A stretch of 64,000 bases of DNA from Candidatus Hodarchaeota archaeon (GTDB lineage Archaea > Asgardarchaeota > Heimdallarchaeia > Hodarchaeales > Hodarchaeaceae), in the NCBI GenBank assembly GCA_029856365.1, contig JAHQWW010000003.1:1-64000 (forward strand), written 5' to 3'. The notes under the pieces are model-generated. The model searched no databases. It was not told where the DNA came from and saw only the letters and a list, made by a program, of their open reading frames with translations. Of the stretch, positions 32,499 to 42,600 are shown piece after piece. Within the stretch, counting starts at the first letter, position 1; each line of letters starts with the position of its first letter. The position numbers and the translations under genes are program-made.

Positions 32499-33008
32499 TC
32501 AGCGATTACTCTGCCACTCAAGAAGACAATCCCAATTATTAAAATAGTTTTTCAGAGATTTTGCCACGGATTTTGAAAGCTTAGAATTTGATTGTTTGTT
32601 CAAAATTTGTAGATCAGAGAATGGCAGAGTCACTATCCATTTGTCATTTTTAGTCTTCATTCGATGTTTTTTTGCTATCTGCAAAAAATTTTTCGATTCT
32701 AAAATAAAATGATGTTTCTGAAAAGTCTCATCTTCTTCAGGTAAACGTATAGCGAGAATTATGAAACTCTCATTATCCATAAAAAACCCTATTTCAAGCT
32801 CCCATATAATGTTGGAACCTTTTTTTAATCCTGTACACACTTTAATATCAGCATAGCGTACGAGACCCCCGTTTTCTGAACGAATGACCATATCTACTTT
32901 ACCAGATCCAGCATATGGACTGAATGACTCTACACCCATCTGATATAATTTTAATTGGATATCTAACTCATCTATTCCATCCAGGCTAAATTCTTCATCT
33001 GGATTCAT
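32499..33008 (-). CDS. Hypothetical protein, possible PD-(D/E)XK-like fold
   Basis: GKVDMVIRSENGGLVRYADIKV resembles VD...DxK nuclease-like arrangement; weak. Confidence 0.4.
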   Translation of the reverse strand: MNPDEEFSLDGIDELDIQLKLYQMGVESFSPYAGSGKVDMVIRSENGGLVRYADIKVCTGLKKGSNIIWELEIGFFMDNESFIILAIRLPEEDETFQKHHFILESKNFLQIAKKHRMKTKNDKWIVTLPFSDLQILNKQSNSKLSKSVAKSLKNYFNNWDCLLEWQSNR

Positions 33009-33252
33009 TCACATAATGACCCCTAACTGTCCCTTCATATCAAATATTTTAAAATACGTTGCTAAAATATCTTCAATTCAATTTTCAAATACATGTAAAG
33101 CAAATACTTTTGCAAGATTTCTCATTGTTCTGTTTAATAAAAAGTTTTTGAAATTTATTTCAGAAGAGGTAAATATTTCTTGAAAGAAAAATAGTATTCA
33201 ATTCCACTAGAAAATCATTACTAGATAAAGCTCTAGGAAGAAAAATGATCTC

Positions 33253-34254
33253 TTAAGAAGGATTAGAAAACAAAGTTAGTCGTTCATGACACATTGGACA
33301 TTGATTGAATACTTTCAACCATTCCAACAAGTGATTACGATGAAAAGTATGTTGACAGATCGGACACGCAACACTATCATCATCAGACTCTATAGGATAT
33401 CGACAAATTACACAATACTTTTCAGATTGTTTAAATACATCCAAAGGGATGTCACTGATTGTCTCACCTTCATGGCAATCATCTACGGCTAAAATCAATT
33501 CACCGACCCTATTGAGCTCTAATCTCCCGATGATTTCTTCTTGAAACAATATGTGTTCAAGAATACGTTGAAGCAAATGATAATCTACAATTCGATCATG
33601 AACGTGTTTTTTGACTTTGAACATTAAGTAATCAGATTCAATCTCGTTTCGAGGTCGGGACATCTGGGTATTAATAGTATCGAGTATAATTTGCCTCATA
33701 TTTGATAAAAAAACAATATTCTCACGTTTCTTTTTGATTTCATTTAGAGATTGACCTACTAACTTGACAATATCCCTCAGTTCTCTTTGAATGTGCGAAG
33801 TGCTAATAGGAGGGGAGCCTACTGAAATTTCATTTGAAGTTACATTTAATATCTCCTCCATTTCAATGTAAAATTCATCTAATTGTTTTAGAATGGTTTT
33901 AGTGTTATTTAGGGTCTGGAGTGGTTCAATTAATTCAATTTGAGCTATTATTTGTTTCACATCAAAACGACGGGTGACCAAGTCATCTAGGTAACGCGAA
34001 ATCTCTATAAAAAAGGGTTGGCGTAATTTTTTATTCACAATATATGAAAAGAGAATACTTAGTAAGAATCCTGTGATGACAGTAAGCTTTTCAAGATTAG
34101 AAGATAATCCAATTGCACTTAGAACAGATGTTACCCCAATAAATATTACTATTAAGATGATAAAATTCCCAGTTGTTTTATTTCGTGATAACCTAGAGAG
34201 TTTTACAACATTGGTGGCCATTATTACACCAAACAACAGAAAATAACACTTCAA
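33253..34254 (-). CDS. Membrane RING-H2-like zinc finger protein (putative E3 ubiquitin ligase)
   Basis: Two hydrophobic N-terminal segments; C-terminal CVICRYPIESDDDSVACPICQHTFHRNHLLEWLKVFNQCPMC. Confidence 0.8.
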   Translation of the reverse strand: MKCYFLLFGVIMATNVVKLSRLSRNKTTGNFIILIVIFIGVTSVLSAIGLSSNLEKLTVITGFLLSILFSYIVNKKLRQPFFIEISRYLDDLVTRRFDVKQIIAQIELIEPLQTLNNTKTILKQLDEFYIEMEEILNVTSNEISVGSPPISTSHIQRELRDIVKLVGQSLNEIKKKRENIVFLSNMRQIILDTINTQMSRPRNEIESDYLMFKVKKHVHDRIVDYHLLQRILEHILFQEEIIGRLELNRVGELILAVDDCHEGETISDIPLDVFKQSEKYCVICRYPIESDDDSVACPICQHTFHRNHLLEWLKVFNQCPMCHERLTLFSNPS

Positions 34255-34324
34255 AACTTTCTGGATTTATTTTATACGAGGATTAATTAAAAACTAGCCT
34301 AGAAAAAGACTCCGCAAAACCTAC

Positions 34325-35290
34325 TCATTCCAGTAAAGCCTGTTCCTTTTTACTATCAGTAAAACACTCATAATAGTCTGATTGAACAATTGAATTTTCA
34401 TAATTTCGATCTATGATTGTATTTGGTAAAACGACACTACTCGTTAATTCTACCCCCTTTTTAACCACAGAGTTGTCTCCTATAATGGAGTTCTTTATGA
34501 CAGCTGATTCATCAATATGGACATTTTTTCCAATTATATTTTCATTAACTCTCCCTTTCTGAATCTTATGAAGAAATTTGAGGTTATAACGCCACAAATC
34601 ATGAGATGTACTGATATGAAAGACTCTCTTCGCAATTAGTCCGCCCACTCGCCCTCCATGACGAATGGTTTTGTTAATTGCTGTAGCTAGTTCATATTCA
34701 CCACGTTTGGTCTTTTCGATGCTTTTTATTATGTTGAAAATTGATTTTGAAAAAATATAAAGAGCTGCTGAATTTAGATCACTCAGTATTTCAGCTGGAG
34801 TTTGTGGTTTTTCTCGAACCTCTAAAACACGGCCATTTCGATAATCAACTGTGGAGGATTCTTTCATTAAGTCAAACTCCATTATTTCAAGAGAAAGAGT
34901 GATGTTATTTCTTTCTTTGATATGTGTTCTACATAATTCCTTTAAGAAAGAAGCTGAAAACAATGAATCCCCTGCTATTACCAGAAAATGTTTGGTTGTT
35001 AGATATTCTTCAACCTGTAAAACCGCATGTGCTGTCCCAAGTGCTTTTTCCTGAGCGATAAAAAGTGTATTGATGTCTGGAAAAGCCATATTAATAAATG
35101 AGGGGATAATCTTGTCATCTTTTTGGATAACAATTCCAATATTTTGAATATCAGCCTTTAAAAGTCGTTCTATTGAGTATTGTAAAATAGGTTTGTTTAA
35201 TAAAGGTAACATCGGTTTAGGAGTGTTGTATGAAAATGGATGCAGTCGTGACCCTACACCTGCAGCCAAAATAAACGCAGAAACAGTCAT
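34325..35290 (-). CDS. Sugar-phosphate nucleotidyltransferase
   Basis: ILAAGVGSRLHPFSYNTPKPMLPLLNKPI; C-terminal left-handed beta-helix-like repeats. Confidence 0.85.
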   Translation of the reverse strand: MTVSAFILAAGVGSRLHPFSYNTPKPMLPLLNKPILQYSIERLLKADIQNIGIVIQKDDKIIPSFINMAFPDINTLFIAQEKALGTAHAVLQVEEYLTTKHFLVIAGDSLFSASFLKELCRTHIKERNNITLSLEIMEFDLMKESSTVDYRNGRVLEVREKPQTPAEILSDLNSAALYIFSKSIFNIIKSIEKTKRGEYELATAINKTIRHGGRVGGLIAKRVFHISTSHDLWRYNLKFLHKIQKGRVNENIIGKNVHIDESAVIKNSIIGDNSVVKKGVELTSSVVLPNTIIDRNYENSIVQSDYYECFTDSKKEQALLE

Positions 35291-35392
35291 TTTTGTCAGA
35301 TCAATTAAATTAACCGTTATTTTTCAATTAATAAAGATTTATAAGTCATTTTGTTAGAATTGTCTCATAATTAATAATCGGGGATTAGTTGC

Positions 35393-36136
35393 ATGGTTCG
35401 TTTAAAAGCTGTTTACCTGATTAAAGAGGAAGGATTTGTAATATATCACCAATCATTTGGTGTAACAGAGCAGGATCAGGATATGGTAGCGTCTTTACTT
35501 ATGGCTTTGAGGAGTTTTGGAAAAGAAGCTTTAGGAGAGGGAGGATCTTTGTCCAAGGTAGACTTTGGAGAAGGGGCAGACATGATTTTAGAAGCGGGTA
35601 ACCGAATAGTTGCAATCGCGGTAGTAGTTCTCGATAAGGAACATAAAGAACGAGAGGAGTATGACATTCGTAAAGACTTATTGAAATTCGTTAGAAAAAT
35701 TGAGGAAAAATACTCAGAAGAGCTGAATGACCCCATTTTTCAAAAGAGTGCTTTTTCTGGAGTTGCAACCCAAATATATCAACATTTTTTCCGTGATAAA
35801 ATGTCTAGGATTCATCAAAACCAATTTGCAAGTATTAATGAGTACTTGAAATATCCCACAACCCTATTATTTGAAATCACTCCTCGGGGAGGTAAGCTCT
35901 ATCAATTTTATAGAGAATTTCCAAAATTCACTGAATTAATCGGAGATATCCAGAAAGAAGAATTTGATAAATTAATTGACAGTATGCAAGACAAGAATAG
36001 CATGGTTTCATTTAAAGATTGCCTTGATCTCTTTGGTGAACAGAAGATGGATCAGATTCTTGAAATATTCAAATTTTTGACAAATCGTGGAATGTTTGAA
36101 GCATATAATTTTGAACGAATAGCAATTGAGTCATAA
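35393..36136 (+). CDS. Longin-like N-terminal domain protein
   Basis: LKAVYLIKEEGFVIYHQSF...SLLMALRSFGKEAL...GNRIVAIAVVVLD, the layout seen in small longin-like proteins. Confidence 0.5.
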   Translation: MVRLKAVYLIKEEGFVIYHQSFGVTEQDQDMVASLLMALRSFGKEALGEGGSLSKVDFGEGADMILEAGNRIVAIAVVVLDKEHKEREEYDIRKDLLKFVRKIEEKYSEELNDPIFQKSAFSGVATQIYQHFFRDKMSRIHQNQFASINEYLKYPTTLLFEITPRGGKLYQFYREFPKFTELIGDIQKEEFDKLIDSMQDKNSMVSFKDCLDLFGEQKMDQILEIFKFLTNRGMFEAYNFERIAIES

Positions 36137-36160
36137 TTAGTATTCATTCTAGAAATGAAC

Positions 36161-37015
36161 CTAGCATGTAACATCTTTCCCGCAATGAGGACATTTAATA
36201 GTTTTTTCCCTCTGGGTTCGTACAATAAATGCAGTCATCTTTCTCATTTCTTTTTGCATTGTATTGAGTTCAGTTATAATTCTCGTTTCAATACTGGTGT
36301 TAATTTGCTGATTCATCACCTCAGGAAGAGTAGAAATATTTTTAGTCAACTGTTCGGCTGCTAGTACTAATCTTTGAAGAGTTCCATCCTGTTTAGCCAA
36401 ACGTTCTGTCACAGATGTCTTTAATTCGTTGACGGATGACTCTAAGTAAATAGAGATACGATCACGCAGTGATGTCAATTCTACTTGGATTATTGCATTC
36501 ACTCGATCTCTAAGTTCAGCAACAGTGGTTAATTGATCAGTCTGATTCTCAATTAGGGCATTTAGATTACTTACAACGTTATCAAGTTTGTCTGAAATCA
36601 CTACGAAATTATTAATACTAGCTTCGAATCGGCCCTTGGTTTCTTCAGTAGATGAGTCTACCATTGTGGTGATATCATTGGATAACCTCCGCATACTCCC
36701 AACAACATCTTCCACGTAGCTAACTTTAATAAATTTCAGATCGTTCTTTGTTTCTTCAGCAGTTGTCACGAATGTCTTTTGAAAAGACCCAATGGATTCC
36801 TCAAGGTTAGAAATTACTGTAGGAAGGTTTTGGATTGAAACCTGTAAATCAGAACTGATTTTTGAAGTGTCAACTATTTGCTGGATCGTAATAAGCTTTT
36901 CATCAATACCATTTGTAAGTTGGAGGAGGTATTGTAATTCTGAGGGATCTTTAATGGTCTGTTTTAATTCCAATATCAGTTGCAATATCTCTTTAATGTC
37001 ATCTTCTAAGCCCAT
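36161..37015 (-). CDS. Coiled-coil protein with C-terminal zinc knuckle
   Basis: Long helical repeats; C-terminal TIKCPHCGKDVTC. Confidence 0.7.
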   Translation of the reverse strand: MGLEDDIKEILQLILELKQTIKDPSELQYLLQLTNGIDEKLITIQQIVDTSKISSDLQVSIQNLPTVISNLEESIGSFQKTFVTTAEETKNDLKFIKVSYVEDVVGSMRRLSNDITTMVDSSTEETKGRFEASINNFVVISDKLDNVVSNLNALIENQTDQLTTVAELRDRVNAIIQVELTSLRDRISIYLESSVNELKTSVTERLAKQDGTLQRLVLAAEQLTKNISTLPEVMNQQINTSIETRIITELNTMQKEMRKMTAFIVRTQREKTIKCPHCGKDVTC

Positions 37016-37183
37016 ACTATTTCCTCACATCTTTTCACTATTGTTGAGTAATAAACTCAAAGATTCTAAAAGATTTTCGAAGCTTCAAGACTCCAGCAGT
37101 TAAAATTCTAATCTTTTATTAGGGTTAATTAAAGATGCCTAGTAAATGTCTTTGAATCTTATTACAATGTTCAGGGAAACAGG

Positions 37184-38269
37184 TTATTTCAAGCGTCTTA
37201 AAAACGTCACAAACTTGTCATTTTCTAACATTGTGTTATTTAATCGATTGATCATAATAATCGTTTCAGAGTAAATGAATTGCTTGAAATCATTCTCTGT
37301 GGCATTTTGTAAGTCTAGATAAATCTCTTTCACAACAGAAAATGAAATATTAGGTATTCTAGATTCTAGATCTCCTGTTCCGAGATTATAATTCTTTAAA
37401 ATACTGGAGGAGACACGAAGAGAGTCTTGCAGCTTTCGATTATCACCAGAGTACTCTGAAATACTCAGATAATAATTCTTTACAATATCTTGGACTTGTT
37501 CTTGTTCCAAAGATGTAAGACTTAATTCATCTTCACTAGGAAACAATCGACGGAGGTTTTGGAGTAAGCGTGCGGCGGGGGCTTCTCGTAAGAGCTTACC
37601 AATAAGATTCTTTAACTCAAAAGATGGAATCTGAATAATTTCACGTGGATTAGGGAGAGAAGATTCTGATTGAAGCTCGTAACGATGTAGCTCTTTACAT
37701 GCAGCAAAATAGTAATTAGGAAAACCCAAGTGAGACAAATTCGAATATGAGGAAAATAATTTGTCAATAGTCTCAACGATTCCCCATTTGTCCAGATATT
37801 CAGTATTTCGTAGAAATAGACCTATTTTTTCCTCTAGAGGCTTTGTTGTTTGAGGCATTCCTGAAGCTTCTGTTGGTGTTGAAATAGTAGAGTGTGCACC
37901 TAGTAATGAAGAAACTTCCAAATCGATTTTTTCTATTTTTTCTAGAATTTCCAAACCTGATTCCGGTTGTAAACGCATTTTAGAAAGAAATTCCTGGACC
38001 ATGGTTAATGTTTCAATTACATCATCATTTAGGCCATCCTCACTCCTTAAAGTTGTAACTAGTGTTGAAAGAAGCTTAATGAGTAAGAGATTCAAACCAA
38101 TGAGGAGATTGATCTTCTCCCCCATGTTACCTCGTGAAGTCCAAAAATTAAATGAGGGATACTTCTGTTTATCTTTATCAGGTGCCAAGTTCGATTGATT
38201 TCTAAGAAGTTCGTTAGAATCAGGTGAGTCTCGTGTAGATTCGAACCTTGGGTGATCATTTTCGTCCAA
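37184..38269 (-). CDS. Hypothetical helical protein in the tubulin-like operon
   Basis: ORF ending 14 bp before the tubulin-like gene; no recognised motif. Confidence 0.65.
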   Translation of the reverse strand: MDENDHPRFESTRDSPDSNELLRNQSNLAPDKDKQKYPSFNFWTSRGNMGEKINLLIGLNLLLIKLLSTLVTTLRSEDGLNDDVIETLTMVQEFLSKMRLQPESGLEILEKIEKIDLEVSSLLGAHSTISTPTEASGMPQTTKPLEEKIGLFLRNTEYLDKWGIVETIDKLFSSYSNLSHLGFPNYYFAACKELHRYELQSESSLPNPREIIQIPSFELKNLIGKLLREAPAARLLQNLRRLFPSEDELSLTSLEQEQVQDIVKNYYLSISEYSGDNRKLQDSLRVSSSILKNYNLGTGDLESRIPNISFSVVKEIYLDLQNATENDFKQFIYSETIIMINRLNNTMLENDKFVTFLRRLK

Positions 38270-38283
38270 CTTAATCCAGCACC

Positions 38284-39648
38284 TTATTCTGGTTTGATGT
38301 AGTAACCAAATAACTTCTCCAAATCATTAACCGCTGCATCTAATTCTTTCCTTGTTGTTCCTTTTGATCGTTTAAACCAATGTTGTTTCAATTCCGAGTC
38401 ACCACTATGAAGATTGATGAGTGCTTTGGCCTCCTCAAGAATATCATATAATTCTGGTATTTTTGGCAAACCAAATAATAGAAGGAGCGAGGCTCGTGTG
38501 GTATCATCATCATAGGCACAGTAAGTTGGAGAAATACTTGCACCCTTAGCTAAAAATGGTGTCAATGCCTTTTTCAAAAGTGGATCATACTCCACTCGTG
38601 CAATATTACGGGGACCACTGAGTACAGAGAAAACAGATGAAGCAGCAGGATTTGTTCCCATATTTGTCAAGCTACAGTTAGAAAGAGTGTATTCAACTGC
38701 AGTGGATAGTTGAGAGTCCATTCCTCCAATTTCTGGAAAAACGGATAAATCGTCAAACATTGCTGGTACAACAACGCTATCCAATTTCAATGCAAAGTCA
38801 CCAATATCGGTAGTAGGTAATACTTCCTTTCCGATTTCAGGTACTCCAGGAGACAACATTTCAGCAATCGATTCTAAAGCTAGAGGGTTGATTAGTTCAA
38901 CAAAAGCCTCTTCTATCTGAGCTGGATAAGCTGTTCCGTCTTGGCCGATAACAGTTGGAACACTGGAACTAACCTGCTCACTACTTAAATCAGCTAAATT
39001 CCTTCCGATTTGTCTACTCAATAAATCAACAGATTCCCCACGTTGCCAACTTAAAACCCGTTCAAGCATTGTTCTATTAGAAAGAAGAAGGATAAGATCT
39101 GGCCCCATGTTTCCTTCCTCTAGTTGGAGTCGCAATAATCTTGATAACGCCCAGACGCTATTAATCGCTTCAGAAGACTGGTTAACGAATGGTAAGACCC
39201 CAAAAACATAAATAAAAATTTTACGTTTCTCCTCTTCAGCAAAACGGTTTCTTAACAATCGTATTAAAGCAGGAGTTCCACCACATCCAGTACCTCCTCC
39301 AAAACTGGTAAAAATACAAAAACCACTGATTCCCTCGTAACCAAGCCCTTGTAACTGATTTAGTACAATATCCTGAGAATTCATAACTGCTTCATAACCC
39401 GCAGAAAATTTTCCACCTACTCCAATCTCTGCATCTGAATAAAGAAGTGTTCTCTTCTTGGAAATGGAATACTTCTTTCGTGCTTTTAACAAATCACCAC
39501 GATCAGTATTCATCACTAGATATTCTCTGATGCGCTGAGGTAACTCACCTTTTTTTGATTTGGCTAAATAACTACCTACTAAATTTGACCCACACTCACC
39601 AATACCGATTGCGAAGATTTCTGACTCTGTTCCTCCTTCAATTGACAT
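38284..39648 (-). CDS. Divergent tubulin/FtsZ-superfamily GTPase
   Basis: IGIGECGSNLVGSYL; MNTDRGDL; GGGTGCGGTP (tubulin/FtsZ G-box); not canonical FtsZ. Confidence 0.85.
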   Translation of the reverse strand: MSIEGGTESEIFAIGIGECGSNLVGSYLAKSKKGELPQRIREYLVMNTDRGDLLKARKKYSISKKRTLLYSDAEIGVGGKFSAGYEAVMNSQDIVLNQLQGLGYEGISGFCIFTSFGGGTGCGGTPALIRLLRNRFAEEEKRKIFIYVFGVLPFVNQSSEAINSVWALSRLLRLQLEEGNMGPDLILLLSNRTMLERVLSWQRGESVDLLSRQIGRNLADLSSEQVSSSVPTVIGQDGTAYPAQIEEAFVELINPLALESIAEMLSPGVPEIGKEVLPTTDIGDFALKLDSVVVPAMFDDLSVFPEIGGMDSQLSTAVEYTLSNCSLTNMGTNPAASSVFSVLSGPRNIARVEYDPLLKKALTPFLAKGASISPTYCAYDDDTTRASLLLLFGLPKIPELYDILEEAKALINLHSGDSELKQHWFKRSKGTTRKELDAAVNDLEKLFGYYIKPE

Positions 39649-39699
39649 TTCAACACGCTCTATTTGTATTATTTATCTATATATTCATTATTATATTGG

Positions 39700-42600
39700 C
39701 TATTTTTCCAGTTTAATACCAGATTTGATTTCAATAAGTAATTTCATTACTAGAGATAAGTACGATCGAATAACCTTATTATGAGGATATGTTTCTCTGA
39801 TTTTCTTAGATATTTCTTTATACTGTCGTGAGTTCTCCTCTCTGCTCTCCGTTGGGGTGTACCGAGGACGGAACATACGAATAGCATGATGCCAATGGTT
39901 CAATTGCACTGAAACCTTTTTCCATTCTTTTCTTTGTTCATCTATTAGTGGTATTAACTCCAGAATATATCTAAGATCATGAGAATCTAAGAATTCCTCA
40001 CGAGCTTTTACTAATTTAGATAAAGGAAAAATATTCTCAGACGCTTCCTCTGTATATCTCTTGAATACTTCCTGAATGTTAGAGTAATATTCTAAATTCC
40101 CCAACTCAATCTGTAGAGCAGCATTTCGATCTTTTTCAATTTTCTTCATGATTTCAATGACGGTCCCTCGTACTGAAACTAGTTCAAGTATTGCTTGTGT
40201 TAAGCGGCTAATGTGATTTGTTGTAGCAATTTCTTGAAATTGACTCAGATATGCAAGATCAACTCGTTCGTCTTGCCGTAAGTCAATTTGGTAATGATTA
40301 AATAAATATTCAACCGCATCTTGAATTTCAGTAATATAGCGTTTTCCCATGGATCTAATTTCACGACAAGCTTTTGTATCAGTTTGCAAGCGATCAATTT
40401 CAACAAAAACGTCAGTTATTTCCAGTAATTGGACATCTTCTTGATTTTTAACTATTACTTGGCTAAATGTTTCGATATATCCCCCGACATACTCGATAAT
40501 ATTGATCCCAACTTCTTTCAAATCATTAACATTTTTCAGAACCTTTCGTGATTCCTTTACACCATGTGCTAACAGAACAGCGACGATTTCTGTGTCATAC
40601 AAAAAAATTAGCTGCCGTAATTTGTGTGCTAACCGCTCATGGGACACTTCCTCGGCTTCAAAATCTGCAATTTTTTTCTCAGCACCAAAAACCCGATCAT
40701 CAAGCGGTGTTATTTCATTTATCCGTGGAAGACTGAGTCTTAGCCAATTGTAGAGATTTTGGTGAAGTGTAGCTAAGGAATCTTTCGCCATTTGCAAACT
40801 TTCCAAGCTATAACTTTCAAAAACGTTGACTAATCTGATAATATCCTTGTGAGTTTTAATCTCAGCCATTTTCTCGTTCATAAGTTTCAGGGTTTCTTCA
40901 AAAAAGATTGTATACTGGCTAGGAAGTTTAGAATAGTCCTGTATATGAGAGGATATTTCCCGTTCCATTTGTTCAGCCAATGTGGAAGCTTTTCGTTCAA
41001 CAAAAGCTCTTAATTGCCAAAATTCGGTTAAAGCTTCAGAATAATCAAGGTCATCAATTTCTCTATCAGTAGAATAGATTAAACTGCTTTTTCGAGATTT
41101 TAATAGCCTAAAAAGTCTTCTATCGACTCCCTCGAGATTTGTTATCTGCTTTTTTAATTCAATAAGAATTTCATTTTTATTTTCTTCAATCGTTTCAAGG
41201 AAAGAAATGTATTCTTTAATTACAGCCTCAATATTTCCTGATTCTGAATATTCATCAATTAAATCCACGATTTTACTGCGTTTTTCTCGTAGGTCAAATC
41301 GTGTCTCTATAGGAATTAATGGAAATGGAATCGACTTTAAATTCTCACGGATCCGTGAGGAAATCTTGTACTTCCAAACTGGAATCTTTTCATACTCATC
41401 TAAAAGCTCTTGGGTACTTTTTTGGGCAACAGCACTAGCCTCATCTCGGAATGATTTCAAATCGTCAACTGCAAGAATTGGAACATGAACCTTTAATTTA
41501 GGGGGAATTGTTTCTAGATTTATCAGTTGATTATAAATCGGATGTATTTCATTATCTATTTTATTCCAAAGTTCAGTTTTAATATTTGTATTAAGTCTAT
41601 GAAGTCTTTCGATTTCATGAACTAAGTCACGAATATCTATTTCTTCCACAATTTTATGTTTTCTTTGATATTCGATTTGATCTTTTAGGTCTTCAGATAG
41701 AATATCCCGTAAACTTTCACGTGAATCATAGAGATTCAACAAATTTTGTCTGAGACTTTGTTGAGCTGGTTTAGAAAAATAAGCAACCAGTCGAGTCTCC
41801 CAATCCTTTATTTCTCGAGCCTTACTACTTAATTCACTGGGTGATAAAGCCTCAAAATCGCGAATAATCGGTATTTGAGGCCCCTCACTTAAATTTATAA
41901 CTTCTTGGATGTGAGGATTTTCTAGTAATCTGAAGAAATAGTTTTGACACTCTTCAGCTAGAGCTGACTTCAATTCGTGATATCTTTTTGCGAGTTCTAC
42001 CCATTCCTGAAGGTCTCTTGTTTTCGCTGCCTCTTTTTCAATTGCTCGTATATCCTTAGTGAAATCAGATGGAACTGGTATCTTCATTGCACGAATAGCT
42101 TTAGAAGCGTTTATTAGTTCTGATGTACTGATCAGCTTCTTTGTAACAATAATTTGTTGTTGACGCCAAGAACGGATTTTCTCAATATCTTGGATTATAG
42201 TGGGTATATTTGTAGATGAAACATCTGTTTCTGGAACTGGTGAAAAAGAAGATTCCAGTCCTTCTCTTCCTGTAATCTGTATAATACGTCCGATTTGATC
42301 CTCAGTTTCTGTTTTTAATGAAATTTCATAAGTTCTTAGAGCATTTACGAATTCATTACTCAATGAATTCAATCTCTTTTCCAATGTGATGAGAGTTTCT
42401 ACTGAAGTTGTTTTTTCCGTACTGGCTTGAATATCTTGTATTTCCTCCTTCAGTACATCAATTTTTGCCCAAAGATCCAAACCAATTGAGGCTACTGTAT
42501 CGATATGTTGTTGTAACTCAGAAGACATTTGAATTATTGCCAGTTGGATTTTACCTTCTGTACCTTTTCTGCGCTGCTTTAAATATGCGTTTTCCGCTTC

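Noticed and set aside
40502-40753. Plus-strand ORFs within the 1172-aa coiled-coil gene
   Set aside because: Antisense to a long continuous coding frame; Ser/Arg-rich composition typical of antisense translation.
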